Shown piece by piece: positions 1 to 12,127 of a stretch of DNA of 64,000 nt. Under the pieces are notes generated by a model. The model did not search any database. It was not told the DNA's origin and worked only from the letters and a program-made list of their open reading frames with translations. Both the position numbers and the translations under genes were made by a program. The DNA comes from Branchinecta lynchi (Eukaryota; Arthropoda; Branchiopoda; Anostraca; Branchinectidae), in NCBI GenBank assembly GCA_023053575.1, contig JAKZAP010000021.1, positions 1,371,501 to 1,435,500 on the forward strand. The letters run 5' to 3'. Within the stretch, counting starts at the first letter, position 1; every line of letters starts with the position of its first letter.

Positions 1-229
1 TCAAGGTTTTGGCAGTTACGCGGTTTTTTTACATATAAAAACTCATAGCTGAAAAAAGTTAAAAGAAACAAACGCATGAACTTCAGTGGTAAATCGTCGT
101 TCAGGCCATATTGATTTTTACTGACAATATCAGAAAATTTAATATTCCAATAATATCAGCTCAGTAATTTGTTCGCTACGCTACCAAGAACGAATAGTGA
201 AATTAATCTATGTCTCTCGGTCGCCGGGT
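1..229. other. No recognisable feature
   Basis: AT-rich sequence with short open frames only. I see no gene or repeat in it. Confidence 0.5.
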
Positions 230-500
230 AGATGAAAGTAGAATCCACGATTGTGTTCCGTAAATACTGAGCGGGTGCTTATACCCTATTCTTTGTGTAC
301 CATCTGTTTTTCATAGCCCCGGAGGGCTAGCATATCAGACGCTGCAGAAAACTAAGCATGAGGAAGTTTTGGGTACAGTACTCAATCAAGGGCTAGCATA
401 TCAGACGCTGCAGAAAACTAAGCATGAGGAAGTTTTGGGTACAGTACTCAATCAAGTTCGGACTGTCATAGTCGAACCGATTATGCGAGAAAGGAGTGAC
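230..500. repeat. Dispersed repeat with internal 66-bp tandem duplication
   Basis: From 324 to 455 a 66-bp unit starting GGGCTAGCATATCAGACGCT occurs twice, nearly identical. The region from GTTCCGTAAATACTGAGCGG onward is related to 5,715-5,850 (GTTCCGTAAATACCAGGCAA...), so it belongs to a dispersed family. Confidence 0.75.
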
Positions 501-637
501 GGGTGTTCTCTTTCTACAGAGATGGCATAATATGTTCTTGATTTTACTGAGCCCTATCACTGGCCTTCTGTTTCGATGGGGTCCTGTCCTGTAGGTGTTG
601 CAATTGAACTAGTCTCAAGTTTGATATATGGTATTGT

Positions 638-1184
638 AAAGGGCCATTCACAACGGGTTTTAGATAATACTCGGTACCAGCCAGTTCCGGAAATCGCTCT
701 GAGACCGAGAATTAGTTGGGTTTCTTCCGTTCGCAATGAATATTGGTGCCAGTTTTGGGTACCAGCTAGTCTTGGACCCAAGTTGAAATCAGTTCAACTT
801 TTGTGGGTACTAGCCAATCAGATTACTTAGGGGAATATTGAGGAATATTTCAATTGGTTAATGCTGGACCACGTGAGACCGAAGAACATTGATCTAGCTT
901 TACTTTTGTTTTCAAAACAGCAAGCAGTGGATGTGGTTTTATCAATTGGGCTTGGTTAGAAACTAGCCAATCAGAATATTCCTCAATATTCCTCAAAATA
1001 ATCTGATTGGCTAGTACCCACAAAAGTTGAACTGAATTCAACTTGGGTCCGAGACTAGCTAGTACCCAAAACTAGCACCAATATCAATTGCGAACGGCAG
1101 AAATCCAACTAACTCTCTGTCTCAGAGCGATTTCCGGAACTGGCTGGTACCGAGTATTAGCTAAAACCCGTTGTGAATGGCCTT
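638..1184. mobile_element. Foldback element with ~215-bp inverted arms
   Basis: The left arm runs from GGGCCATTCACAACGGGTTT to about 860. The right arm, ~965-1,184, is its reverse complement and ends AAACCCGTTGTGAATGGCC. Landmarks such as GGTACCAGCCAGTTCCGGAA and TTGTGGGTACTAGCCAATCA appear in both arms. About 100 bp separates them. No coding capacity: the open frames on both strands are the two arms reading as each other. Confidence 0.88.
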
Positions 1185-3229
1185 AAGCTAGCCTCAGCAA
1201 AACCGTGTACATTACTCACGTGTGGTATTGGAAGGGGATGTGATAACACAGTCATTCGTTTTCGAGTTGCAGAGGTGTCAGCAAGGTCATTAGCAAGTTG
1301 CTGTGGGACAAGGTGTTGAATGAAACCATTCAGTATTTCCAGGCTCTGTAGGTCGTTAAGGACTATTGTAAGGTTTGATTACTTCCAGTTGAGGAGATCA
1401 GTTCACTGCAGGCACAATAAATCTAAAGAGTTTTGCGCGAACTTTAAAGGTGACACATAGTCAAATCGCAAGCGACACTAGCGGACACGAACATCCCTAC
1501 TTAAACTCGACCAGTCGCAGTCGTTAACAAGCGCTGGCTCTGATCCAGAGCAAAGTAACTATAGTCCGCCGCTGCACAGCCGAACTGTTCGCAGAAGCTT
1601 CTCTCGCGAAGCGAGCTGGGCGGCGCTGGACGGAGGCCCATTTCTTATGCATGGGAAAGATAGAATACTCTCTAGAGTTGTTTTGCTCTGGTTCACTGTC
1701 AAAAGTTTTATAACATGAGCATGCCTATGTTAAATGTTAAGAAAAATTCCCTAAAATCTTCGTCGTGACCACTGAAATGTTCTTTTCGTGAAAGATAACA
1801 CTAAGTTGTTAATATTTTATACAGTGAGTCAGTGTAAAGATTTATGAAAAGACCGACGTTATTCTGATAAAGTTGTGCGCATCGATGGATATGCTTTTGT
1901 TAGCTGTTACCTCCGTAGTCAGCACAGTGTGACATACACCTGTCTCTGCATTTGTGTGCATCCCGTGTTGGGGGGGGGGGGGGGGTCGATCTAGGAGGAT
2001 AGGCGTTACTTTTTTTCCCCGGTATAGCGACTCTTGAATTTATTTCTTCATTTTCAGTCGAAATTGTGGGATCACCAATATTGAAATTCGCACCGTTCTG
2101 TTTCTAGCCTAATCCACGGAGGGGAATTTAGAAGTTAGTTTATGCTATTTTGAACTACAGTAACCAGTTTTCCTTTTTACCTTTTACCTAAATAGTATCC
2201 AGAAAGAAAAGTGAAATACATAAATAATAAAGATTTACCTAGCAGAAAGCTTATTTCAAAATAGTTGGAGTAGTGAGTAGTAGCCTATTTGCTCATTATA
2301 AACATGATTTTGTTTTATCAGTAATGTATTTTCGTAGGTGACGTCTTGTCAAAATCTTAAAGCGGAATATGTAGTTTTTGGAATATTATAGCGGGTTAAT
2401 TTTTGGCTTTTATAGAGTTAAAAGGAAAATATAATGTTTAAATGTTATGGGGATTGCAAGACCATTGAAAAGTTCGAAAAGTTTAGTTTAGAGAATGTTA
2501 CGGGGATTGCAAGACCATTGAAAAGTATAGAAATACAGTAGTCCTCAGACTAAAAATGTAGCAGCAAACGGTAGCTGCATCTTGGCTTTCTCTATTTACA
2601 TTTATCTTCATATCTTCTTTTCCTACCAGCATGTGCTGGCAACGTTCTCTTCTTTCTTTCCATGTTGATTCCAGCTTGAGTTGGATTTTCCACTTTTTCT
2701 AATGCGACTGGAACATTTCCTGAACTGTTTTATGGGACGGAAGGTGGCAGGAGAGTTGATGTTGAGTTGTTGGTTCTTTATCAAGGTCCGGATGAGTCAG
2801 AGGAGGGTTTTTTAAGGTCCATGAGATTTGCAAAAAGCTACGGAACCTTGGCTCGACGTTGTTAGTCGATCCCAAGTGGGTTGAGGTAATGCGGAAATGT
2901 TATTTGTCGTAACAATAGGGAAACGCCAAAATCTGACTTGTAACTGATGGGCTTGCAACTTGGAAATAGAAAATCAGAATTTTAGTGCCGAGCACCCTTT
3001 GTCCATGCTAACTCGCAAGCTCCGGGAGTTTTGCCATCAAAAGGGCTTCCAGTGTCCTGATATCTCAGCGTTCTTCCTCCTTAGCCTTTTAAGATTGTTC
3101 GTTTTCGTTAGATGAACCGCCGTTACGACACAAAGTAGGCTGTCCAGTGCTCAGTGGACAGACGCTCAAGTTTGACCGGCCGGATTTTCTGAAGTTTCGT
3201 CATGTAGTTGACAAAATCTCAACGAACGT
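1185..3229. other. Non-coding stretch with minor repeats
   Basis: No gene is seen. It holds a relic at ~1,440-1,545 related to the MITE family at 34,312 and 46,530 (GTGACACA..AGTC..AATCGCAA), a 15-base G run near 1,971, and a 54-bp duplication near 2,443-2,530 (GGGGATTGCAAGACCATTGA twice). The rest is unremarkable. Confidence 0.5.
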
Positions 3230-3663
3230 GTCCTAAATCTCCGAAACGAACGAAAATGCTGAATTAATTCAGGACTTTGTGCAGCATTTTGCTTTCGGAC
3301 TTAAATTTTCGCTCAGTTCATCGAACAATTCAGCAGAGATGCTAAATTTTATGCTGAATTTTTCAAGAAGAAACTGGGGGGTACGGCGATTCTCCTAGTA
3401 TCTCCCTAGACAAATTTCGTGATGTTATTTAGGTCGAATTCCCGTCTGAGCGGCGACAAAGTTTACGGAGCATACTTTGCGAAAAACTTTACCAAGTCCG
3501 AGTCGTCCTATATATAGCTAATTCTTTTTTTCTTCTTCTTCTCAACTTAAATTTCGGTATTCTAGAACTGTCAGAGAAGAAATAAAGCTAACAGCTTTCG
3601 GACAAAAATAAATAAATATGCAGCATTAAATGCAGCATTTACATCACTAGAAAGCTTTCGGAC
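3230..3663. mobile_element. MITE, GTCCGAAAGCT family, copy 1
   Basis: The ends are inverted (GTCC..A..CTCC at left, AGAAAGCTTTCGGAC at right). The interior is shared with 27,554-28,084, including GCTGAATTAATTCAG motifs, TTTCGGACTTAAATTTTCGC, and a pyrimidine tract before a second AGCTTTCGGAC. No ORF; non-autonomous. Confidence 0.75.
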
Positions 3664-4063
3664 ATGTTCAACTTTTCAATTTGGAACTAATGACGGTGTC
3701 GAAAATCCTGGCAGCACCATCCGACTCTTGTCGGAGGATTTCTGCGGTTGATATAGAAAACGATTTTTCTGATATAAGGTTTAAAGGTGTTGAGTCCTAT
3801 GAACGAGTTTGTTGAGAGTGGAACGTATATAGTGATGAGGATGGATTCCGAGTGAAACCTTCAGCGCTTTCTCGGAAAAATAATTGTAAATTAGAAATTA
3901 GTTCTTAATTGTACATATACACCAAGTAATTGTGAAAATCACAGACGTGTACATGAACAAACTTGAATACGCACATTTTAATATTTGTATGTTATCTTTG
4001 TCATAATCTGGTCGTCTTATGGTTTGTCCAGTCCGCTTCGTTTCCTCCTTGTTGTTGAGTTAG
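3664..4063. other. No recognisable feature
   Basis: AT-rich intergenic sequence without repeats or open frames I can interpret. Confidence 0.5.
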
Positions 4064-4583
4064 TCCTGGTTCACACCCGCGACCTCGCGCAAAATTCTTC
4101 GTCATCCGACATACGACACAAATCGTGCGACAAGCAGCGCAGAACTTTGCGTTATGTCGCAGTGTCGGAAGCGTTGAAAGATTTCAACCGATCCGACATA
4201 ACGCATGCGATTTTTGAGGGAAAGAAAAGAAAGATTTGTTAATTTTCAAGACTAAAAATAGCTCGACCTTGTCCTGACTGTAATCCTAGGATGGTTGAAT
4301 GCAAAATGATCTTCAAAATAAACTTGTATTAGCCTGTTTTGAACAAGATGAGTGACTGGAAATTTTCTAATGTTGGTTGGTATTCAGAAGGGTAATTTCC
4401 CCGGATCTACAAAGGTCGTTTCCCCAAGGGCTCCTTTGTCCTTTTGTAGGATAATCTCGACGAAAAATTTCGTTTTCCTTTTGCGTCGGCGTGGTTGTGG
4501 GTAGGTCCATGCGATTCTGTCGCACGTCGTAACAGCAAAGAAAAAATTGTGTCGCATACGACGTAGCAGTGTGAACCAAGGGT
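4064..4583. mobile_element. MITE with TGGTTCACAC inverted ends
   Basis: CCTGGTTCACAC at left is mirrored by GTGTGAACCAAGG at right. The inner flanks carry CGACATACGACACAAATCGT-like sequence in both halves (TGTCGCACGTCG, GTCGCATACGACG). The ends resemble the ACCCTAGGTTCACAC MITEs at 26,656 and 37,388 and may be related. Confidence 0.65.
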
Positions 4584-5280
4584 TAGGATATGTAAATTTT
4601 TCTTCGCTGAAGACGGTTAGTCTTCTAATTAGCTGATAAAAAAACCCAGAAAAATCTCAGTTTTGTTTTTATAACGATTTTTCGAATGATTGTAGAGTTT
4701 CAGATGGCGATGAGAGATAGAACTGAAGAGTTAACTATTTTCTCTTTTGTACTTAGCTCTCTGCAAAGAATACGAAAACTGGTATAGTGTAAAATTGGTA
4801 CATGAAATGGCCTCAGTCCTGAAAAAAAAAACATTTCCGCATAATACTGCCAGTCGACGCTGGCCAATCCGACGAACATGTAAATCAAGAATTTGGCAAA
4901 GGTTAGCATTTGCTGGACTCCTAAGGTCATCCAGTATCTTCCGCTTGATTTCCAAAATAGAATCACGGACAAATATTAACATAAATTACCAGCTAGGCTT
5001 GTGGTCTTCTTTCACTGATACCTGAATGGCATTTTAAGGTGGACACAAAGCCTTGGACCAGTTTCGCTCAGCTCAGCGTAGTTTCCAACAGTTCTTTGAG
5101 GACATCATCCAAGTCATCAATTATAGCGATCAGTAGCCATGCAGAGCTCATTCTGAGCCAAAAATGCTACTCGACGAATGTTTCTCCGGACATTGCGACT
5201 TGATAGCAAACTAGCATCCCCCCCCCCACGAGACAGCAAAGCAAAATATGACGCTTGACATAGCTGACTAGGCAAGTTAA
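4584..5280. other. No recognisable feature
   Basis: Overlapping short frames on both strands at 4,700-5,025 have no motif I recognise. A C run sits near 5,219. Confidence 0.45.
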
Positions 5281-5570
5281 AACAAACGAGAAATCTCAAC
5301 CACCCCGCCAAAAAGAAAAGATGAATTCGAAAAATGATAAACTTGTAATTAAGAATCTTGAAATATCTTTCCATACATCCTGCGGCGTCCGAGTTTAGGT
5401 TTTTATCGAAAATCTGTGGGAAAAAAACAAACGAGAAATCTCAACCACCCCGCCAAAAAGAAAAGATGAATTCGAAAAATGATAAACTTGTAATTAAGAA
5501 TCTTGAAATATCTTTCCATACATCCTGCGGCGTCCGAGTTTAGGTTTTTATCGAAAATCTGTTGAAAAAA
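5281..5570. repeat. 145-bp tandem duplication
   Basis: A unit beginning AACAAACGAGAAATCTCAAC and ending in TTATCGAAAATCTGT is present twice with only a few differences, at an offset of 145 bp. The short open frames here are the same frame read in both copies. Confidence 0.9.
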
Positions 5571-5689
5571 AAAATTAAGGTAAAGGTTTCCGTCGCACAA
5601 ATATTTCTTGTCCAGAAGTATCCTACAAAAGTGGCCCTACCCAGTCTTTCTGTTTGATCAATAATGCTAAGAACATGTATCTATCGGCG

Positions 5690-5900
5690 TAGTGCCAAGG
5701 AAAAACCCGTGATCGAGTTCCGTAAATACCAGGCAAGTGCTTATGCTCAAGATTTGTCTTGCATATCACTGCAGAGCCAGTGTGCTGAACGTTGCAAGAG
5801 TGAAGTATTTTCGGGTACAGTGACGTAGTTTATTCCAGTCGGGAAACTCGTAGCCTTAGCAAGAATGAAGTGCGAGAAGGTAGAGACAGATGTTCAACCA
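5690..5900. repeat. Dispersed repeat related to 230-460
   Basis: It shares GTTCCGTAAATAC, GCATATCA..GCAGA and GTTTTGGGTACAGT-like blocks in the same order as the repeat near the left edge, but without the internal duplication. Confidence 0.55.
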
Positions 5901-7010
5901 CCTAATAGTAGCCTATTATTAGTTCTTTCTTGGTTTTAGAGACATCGACTGTAGGCTACTACTTTTCTCTTCCTCTCGTTGTTTAATATATGGCCTTTCT
6001 CTCAAATAGAGTTATTTTTGTTACTAAAAACCACTTCGTGATTTGAAACTTTTATTCACTTTTTGCATCGCCCTTTCAAGAAAACATAAATTCCCAAGGT
6101 TATTGGGAGCTTTCAAAACTGCCCATCCGTTATTCAGAGGTGCTCCAACAAAAAGCTCCATCATTTCTGACGTTCCGTTTGGAAAAATGTGATCCATCCA
6201 TCCCACATACGCCGGACATTATTCTCCAGGCCTTTGGCCACAAACATGTCGTCAGAGCATTGTTTCCAGAAGAACCCCGACAGGTGGTGCCTAAAAGACT
6301 GCCAGAAAATGGGAATTACAGTGTCGCTTTTTCCCTGTTCCCTGTGCAATTTACTGCCGCTATGACGGCGGCAACAGGGAGTTTCCCTTCCCGCGCATCA
6401 ATTAACAGCGCTGGAAGAGGCCTATTAAACGGACGTTGTAGGATTAGCTAAAGGTTCGCATGCGGGAAAGCTGTTAAACCACTACTCGTAAAACAGCGCC
6501 TAAAATCAAGGACTTGGATACTACTGTGTAGCAGAACAACTCGCAACTCATCCATGCCCCAACTATGAGATTCTCGACCCGAATGAGCTGCATCAGTGTA
6601 CCTGAAACTTTTTGGTTATCACGTTCTTCGACGTTCAGTACACACGCCATTTCGTGCTATGCAAAAAGTTGGTGTGCAAGCAATTGGGTACAAGCATCCG
6701 CTCTGTATTTACGGAACTCAATCGCGTCCACTTTGCTTTGTGCAAGACGAGAGACGCAGATTCTTATCACTATCTGTTCTTGATAAGTCCTCGGGACGGG
6801 TGATCCCCTTGGCATATTCTCTGTGCTGCTAAGTTGTAAGTTGTTTGTTGTGTGTACAACATAGGACAACGCGAGTGCATAACTTTTTTTCTCTTGAAAT
6901 CAGTGACAATAAACTTTTCCTTTTATTTTTCTTTGACCCTCCCCCCAGCCCTAACCGCTAATAATAATGTATAAATAATAATAGTATGCTGCAGAAGAAA
7001 AATGGTTCAG
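5901..7010. other. Unassigned stretch with moderate-length open frames
   Basis: An open frame of 103 codons at 6,140-6,451 and three overlapping frames of 62-78 codons at 6,565-6,869 show no motif, repeat copy or splice context I can interpret. Not called as genes. Confidence 0.4.
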
Positions 7011-7014
7011 TGGA

Positions 7015-7225
7015 TCAGACACGGATGAATAACTTTAGGATGAATAAATGAATGAATGAATTTTTTCCAAAAAGCCCGTGGGGCCATGGTAGTAAAAGAA
7101 ACTAAACACAAAATGACACTCAAAAGAGCTGGAAGCTCATATGACACTTGCAAGACTGGATCAGAGGATGAAAGTAGGAGTTTGTCAATTCGTGGCTTTG
7201 CTTCGATCATTTGTAAGCAGATGCT
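7015..7225 (-). mobile_element. LINE/SINE 3' end (minus strand)
   Basis: Read on the minus strand, the segment ends in an ATTC-type repeat tail (ATTCATTCATTCATT) preceded by TTTTTGG, a common non-LTR 3' end. Its body shares the ATGGCACTTGCAAG..GGAT segment with 12,300-12,405, so both are copies of one family truncated at the 5' end. Confidence 0.65.
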
Positions 7226-8817
7226 TACTTAGAGAAGCCCAGCAAAATTACTGACACTGTCAGAGGACTGGTCGAACCAGGTATGGAAAGAATCTGCCTT
7301 AAAACTCAATATCATTTCATTGTTATTTCCGTGGATTATTCAAATTCAAATTGCTTCTTCATTATTTGCTAGCTCTCGCCTCGATGCCACGAATGATATT
7401 TTTTTTGTTACTGTACCTTACAAGTTACAGCCAAACAGATGTCTTATAAAGTGGTAGCCAAGTCGAAAAGCTTCCCCAAATAACAAGCATTAAAAACTTG
7501 AAAAATGTGAAAAGGTACCAACAAAAATCTCATCGCTCAGTCAGGCCCTCGGAAACAAAGCGGTGTTTTGGCAAAGCAGGAATTCCAGTAATCAAGGTAT
7601 TCGCGAGGGGAACTCCAGCTAACAACAGTTACTCGCAAACACCTTGTCATGTGAATCAACAGTTGTTTACGCCTGCGGGCATAAATGCAGTAAAGTGAGT
7701 AAAAATATGGGACACTAAAAATTTTTCAAGAAGTCCATGATAATGGAACGGAAGAATAGCTGTAGAAGGTAAACGGCCATTCCGAGGAGCCAATTATAAC
7801 CAGAGAACAGGTTTTCCACTGCTGATATTGGCTCGGGAAATGTCGGGAATTGACAAACGGCTGATTGGGTAGCGGCTTCGCCTGCAACGGTGTTGACTGT
7901 ATAGCGGAAACGGGTATTTGAAATAAGCGGAGCGTTTGCGTTGTGGTTCTTTTCCCCCGAGTCTACCGTATAGTTAAGTAATACAAATTTAAATATGTTC
8001 CGAAAAAAAGGCAGTGTATACCTAGCTTCCAGAGTCTCTATCTGTTTTACGCCGATACATGTTCAAAAAAAAATAAAAAATGCTTCTGGGTATGAGTGGT
8101 GTACGCTGTTTATACGATATCATAGTTATCAACAACTCATCATCGATCGCCTCAGCAGATTTTTCACGAAGCGAAAAGATTTTCACGAAGATTTTCTTGT
8201 ACTCAACCCCACAGTCCCTCACCCCATCCGTCACTCCCCCTACATCCATCACAAGCGCATCGAGCGATAGCACCACATGGACGGCCAGACACTTGGCCTA
8301 CAAAACTACAGGCATTCGGAAACTCTTGGCACTCAGCTGGCCAAACCCGTTGAGTTGCTCCAAAACTTTGGCCTATCACATTTGTCATGTCTCATCATCT
8401 CTTCTTGAAACTCAGGCCAAGCAAATGACGTGAGCATACTGGTGTACTGGCTTGAACCCAGAACATTGACGTCACAGCCGGGCAAGTGACTCAGCCAAGA
8501 ATGCGGACCGCTGCCCGGTTCCACCTTAATTGAAAAGACGAAAGGATTATGGATGGCACTCAAACGGAAGTCGAAGCTGGCAGCTTGACTTTGTAGACAA
8601 AATAAGCTTGGAGCCTACGTATTCTAAGATCCGGGTCAGTAGTTTTGGTCAGCATTCAACACAAAAGCTGACTGGGCAGAATGAAAGAGCAAAGGAGCCA
8701 ACGGAAGCTAGGAATTCGAGGAAGTTGATGTGTAGTCGCTTTTGAGCGTCAAATAAAATTGACACTAGCAGTGGAGCTTGCGGTTTGCGAGGACTTCGTC
8801 CAAGTTGTTTCGATCCC
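7226..8817. other. Unassigned stretch
   Basis: It contains several short frames (7,498-7,698; 8,080-8,433; 8,530-8,745), none with recognisable motifs. No clear tandem or inverted repeat. Confidence 0.4.
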
Positions 8818-9045
8818 GCCCCTCGCCGTTAAGGTGGGTTAGAGCCCCGAGTTCGAATCCTCGCCGAGATGCTCGGCAGTCGATGAAACCAGCGGTCTGG
8901 CTGTGGGAGACTAGCAGTAGACGACCCAGTCCTAAACCGTGTACCTAGATAAGCAAATCGTAAAGCTCGGGAATCATCGAATTTGCCATCGGCGTCACAT
9001 TGCCCTTCGGGCCGAGGGGATCGGCACTTAGCTACGCGAACCTTC
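8818..9045 (+). repeat. SINE-like tRNA-derived fragment
   Basis: GGTTAGAGCC followed by GAGTTCGAATCCTCGCC resembles the D arm and B box of a tRNA with the anticodon arm deleted. About 190 bp of non-tRNA sequence follows. Only one copy is visible here, so the SINE label is inference. Confidence 0.3.
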
Positions 9046-9679
9046 AATGGTTTACATAGGGATGTTTGCTCTGAGCCTGGAAGAAGGTTGGTCTGAGCTG
9101 TCTTGGTGAGGACAAAGAGATGGAAGAAGGTAATGTTAACAAAGTCAAGGCCGTGGAGGAGTCAAGTTGTTCTGAAGTCGCTTTGATATGTCCGGAAGCA
9201 AGAACTGAAACGAAGTTGCACTGTGAGTCGCTCTCCGTGATGACGTTGGCATCCGCCAACTGGCCAAGGCAAAAGAATCGACGACGGACGACCAAGTATG
9301 CTTGATTCCTCTGCATTCCACGCAATTACTTTTTTTGTGGAACAAAATGAGATCATGCAGCAACCATAGCTGGCTGTCCCGCACTTCAACTTTTAGCTGA
9401 GAGGCTATTCAAGCGATACAGTTCGACAAAGGGAGCGAACGCCTTCCACTCTGTACTGTCAATGGTAAGCTGGAGGAGTTGAGAGACACAGGGGTATCGG
9501 TGGAAGATCTTCGTAGTACTGCTTCCACATTTTAGTCCATTCAAGAAGAGCGATTACTAGAAATAGCTTTTCACGATAAAATTTTCCTGTGCTTCAAACT
9601 TGCCACGTCAAACTAGGGATTCAATTGTCGGAGCTTGCTGACTTCGCGCAGAAATGATTGTTTTTCTCGCGGAAAATTT
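9046..9679 (+). pseudogene. Possible LTR-retroelement relic (retropepsin-like fragment)
   Basis: At 9,415-9,533 one frame reads LPLCTVNGKLEELRDTGVSV. The context VNGK..E.L.DTG is that of an aspartic protease active site in gypsy-like polyproteins. It ends at a stop soon after. An upstream open stretch at 9,120-9,305 has no recognisable motif. No LTRs are seen. Tentative. Confidence 0.28.
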
Positions 9680-9795
9680 AAGACAAATTGATGACTATCT
9701 CTCCTTGCCGACGCAAAATTTCCGGCCTCTCCGGGTATCTAGCGGAAGAAAGGCAGAAGTGGTGTCACAGCTGCTCTTAAAGATCCCGACGCCTG
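9680..9795 (+). repeat. Dispersed ~200-bp repeat (REP8), fragment
   Basis: It shares AGCGGAAGAAAGGCAGAAGT and GTGTCACAGCTGCT with copies at 35,430-35,640 (+), 55,965-56,160 (-) and 57,195-57,355 (+). No coding capacity; SINE-like size but no tRNA head seen. Confidence 0.8.
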
Positions 9796-10999
9796 AGATG
9801 TCCCCAAGTCCAAAGTAAGCATTCCACGTCTTGCCATCATTGATTTACCAGTTTGGACACAAGCCTGATCCGTATGTCTAGTAAATCGTCTTATAGATAA
9901 ACGTGCAGCGATAATTTAAAATGTTTTTATTAAGGTTGATCTATTTATTTTGTTGTAAATGTGGTAAAGAAATTCAGCAGTATTTTCTGGCAAAATAAAT
10001 GGCTGGAATTACATCTGACAGACTTGAAGAAATAATTTGAATCTGAAAGACTTGACGAAAAATATAATCAAGTACGATTACTTTTTGTGCATGCTTTGCC
10101 AGGGATTCCGTGACAGTAATTTAAAATATGTGGGACACGGGTATGCTGCATAGATAGATGGATAGATGGCTGCTTGAAATGGAGAGAAAGCGAAGTAGAA
10201 ATAAGTAAATAAGAATAAAAAGCAAATAATTAAAACAAAAAATAACGACAGAAGCTTTTCTTGTGGTTCCCCAATAAGACTTTCTGTACAGCACATTGGT
10301 TAGTAAGCATCTTACGCCGAGGTGAGTCAATCGGTGCTTGAGGTGGTCGGGCAAAAGAGATGGCGCGGCCCCTCGTTCTGCCAAAGAAGAGTTATCTCCG
10401 TTGTATCTCCCAGCTTTCAGCGTGTTTGTTCCGAGGAGTTTTCAACAAGGTTTTCCAACATGTTTCTTGCCAGGCGCCCGTCTGGAAAGCCGTTGGCAGC
10501 TTTCTTTTTTTTATTTGTTTTCGTTTACTTCCTGTTCCCAAGTCTTGCACTTTCCCTCCGTACAACGTGCTATGGATCTGTTTAGACGATCGCACATTTT
10601 CTCCGTCCAAAAATCGTGGAAACTCGGGAATTTTCGCGTCAACTATTTACATGGCCAGCCGCCCACAGGCAGCTGTAAGAGCTTGGTCACACTTGGCTCA
10701 TTTCCTGGCTTTTTGGGTTGCAAAAGTAGGAAAAAGAAAAAAGAACAAGATACTACTAATTCTGAATGTTGTCGTTTGAATTCAGGAAATCAATTAGAGC
10801 AAAACAGCGTATATAATTATGTTACAGGAACCCTAATTGACCCCTAATTGCAGTCTGGTCATTATCCCCAAGATGCCACAAAGCCCATCAAATTCTCACG
10901 TCCCCTTGGGATTTTCAGTTGTTTGTCGAGTAGGCGGCTTTTTGAAAGCTAACCTGTGAGATGACCTTTAATGAGGGGAGTTGTTCTGGGACGGTTTTT
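9796..10999. other. Unassigned stretch with a triple-open region
   Basis: From 10,322 to about 10,780 all three + frames are open for 87-169 codons. The region is less AT-rich than its surroundings. No motif is recognisable, and the proteins are Phe/Ser-rich and low in information. Not called as a gene. Confidence 0.4.
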
Positions 11000-12011
11000 G
11001 GGATCCCAAAACGTAAGTGGAGGGATACCTATGACATCGCACAAATGTCCGTCTGTAAGCACGATAACTCTCGAAGGCAATGAGATATTTTGATGAAACT
11101 TGGTGTGAGGATTCATTGGGTCAAGTGTAAGGTCAAGTTCGTAGACGGGCTATGTAGCTCCATATTTAGGGGTGGGGGTTCAAATTAAGGGACAAACAAA
11201 ATATTTTTAAACAGCTAATGTGATAGTCAATTATGGGGTAAGAAGGCACGCTGAGCACGATAGTGAAAATCATTTTCACGCCGGACAAGTAGTTCGTCCG
11301 GAATCCGGCAAAAAACGGAAAATTGGTTAAAAGTAGAAGTTTGATTTGAAGTTGATTAAATGGTTGATTTAGGGGTAAGAAAACATGCTGAACACGATGG
11401 TGAAAACAATTTTCTCGCCGAACATGCAGTTAGTCCGAAATCCGGCGAAAACCGGAAAGTTGGTTAAAAGTACAAGTTTAATTTGAAGTTGATTAAATGT
11501 TTAATTTATGGGTAAAAAGACATGACGAACACGATGGTGAAAATCATTTTCTCGTGGGACAACTAGTTCGCCCGGAATCCGCCAAAACCGGAAAATTTGT
11601 TAGAAGCAAAAGTTCGATTAGATGACAGATTAAGGGATAAGAAGAGAGACTGAGTCGGTATATGACAATAGTTTTCTACCCGGACATATAATTATTCCGG
11701 AATCCGGTTGTAACCGGATTTTTTTTAAGTCAAACTTTTATTCAAAGTTGATTAGATGTTCTTTATAGGGACAAGGAGACACGCTGGTTTTGTTTCTGAT
11801 TTTTTTTTATTGCTGGACTAGTAGTTCGGTCGGAAATCGGCAGGAAGTCTCGGTCAGTATCGTCAAAATAGATATGGCTTATAGAGGTATATCTGAACTT
11901 GGTTATCTCTGATGATTAGCCTGTCCAAGACTGGATCTGGTGAAGACAAGACCCGATTGTCTGAATCAAATATTAGATTTTTGGGATCCCATCGACACCT
12001 TTGGTCTTGTT
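11000..12011 (+). mobile_element. REP1 element, full-length copy
   Basis: It begins GGGATCCCAAAACGTAAGTG and ends GGGATCCCATCGACACCTTT plus GGTCTTGTT. The 5' part carries a GTCCGTCTGTAAGCACGATA block and GATGAAACTTGGTGTGAGGA. The core is four to five diverged ~130-bp units, each with GGGGTAAGAA..ACATGCTGAA and a CCGGAATCCGGC-rich segment. The same unit order recurs in other copies, so the array spread as part of the element. No protein is encoded. Confidence 0.88.
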
Positions 12012-12127
12012 GACTTAAGAAACCCAGCTGAGTTTGAAAGGAGTCCTGTATGTAATATTAATACTGCGTGACTTTGAGCTTAGGGCTGTGTAGTTCATTT
12101 AACCATATTTAAGGAGAAAATACACAA

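Noticed and set aside
6140..6869. Overlapping frames of 60-103 codons
   Set aside because: Several frames on both strands overlap without motifs or similarity to each other.
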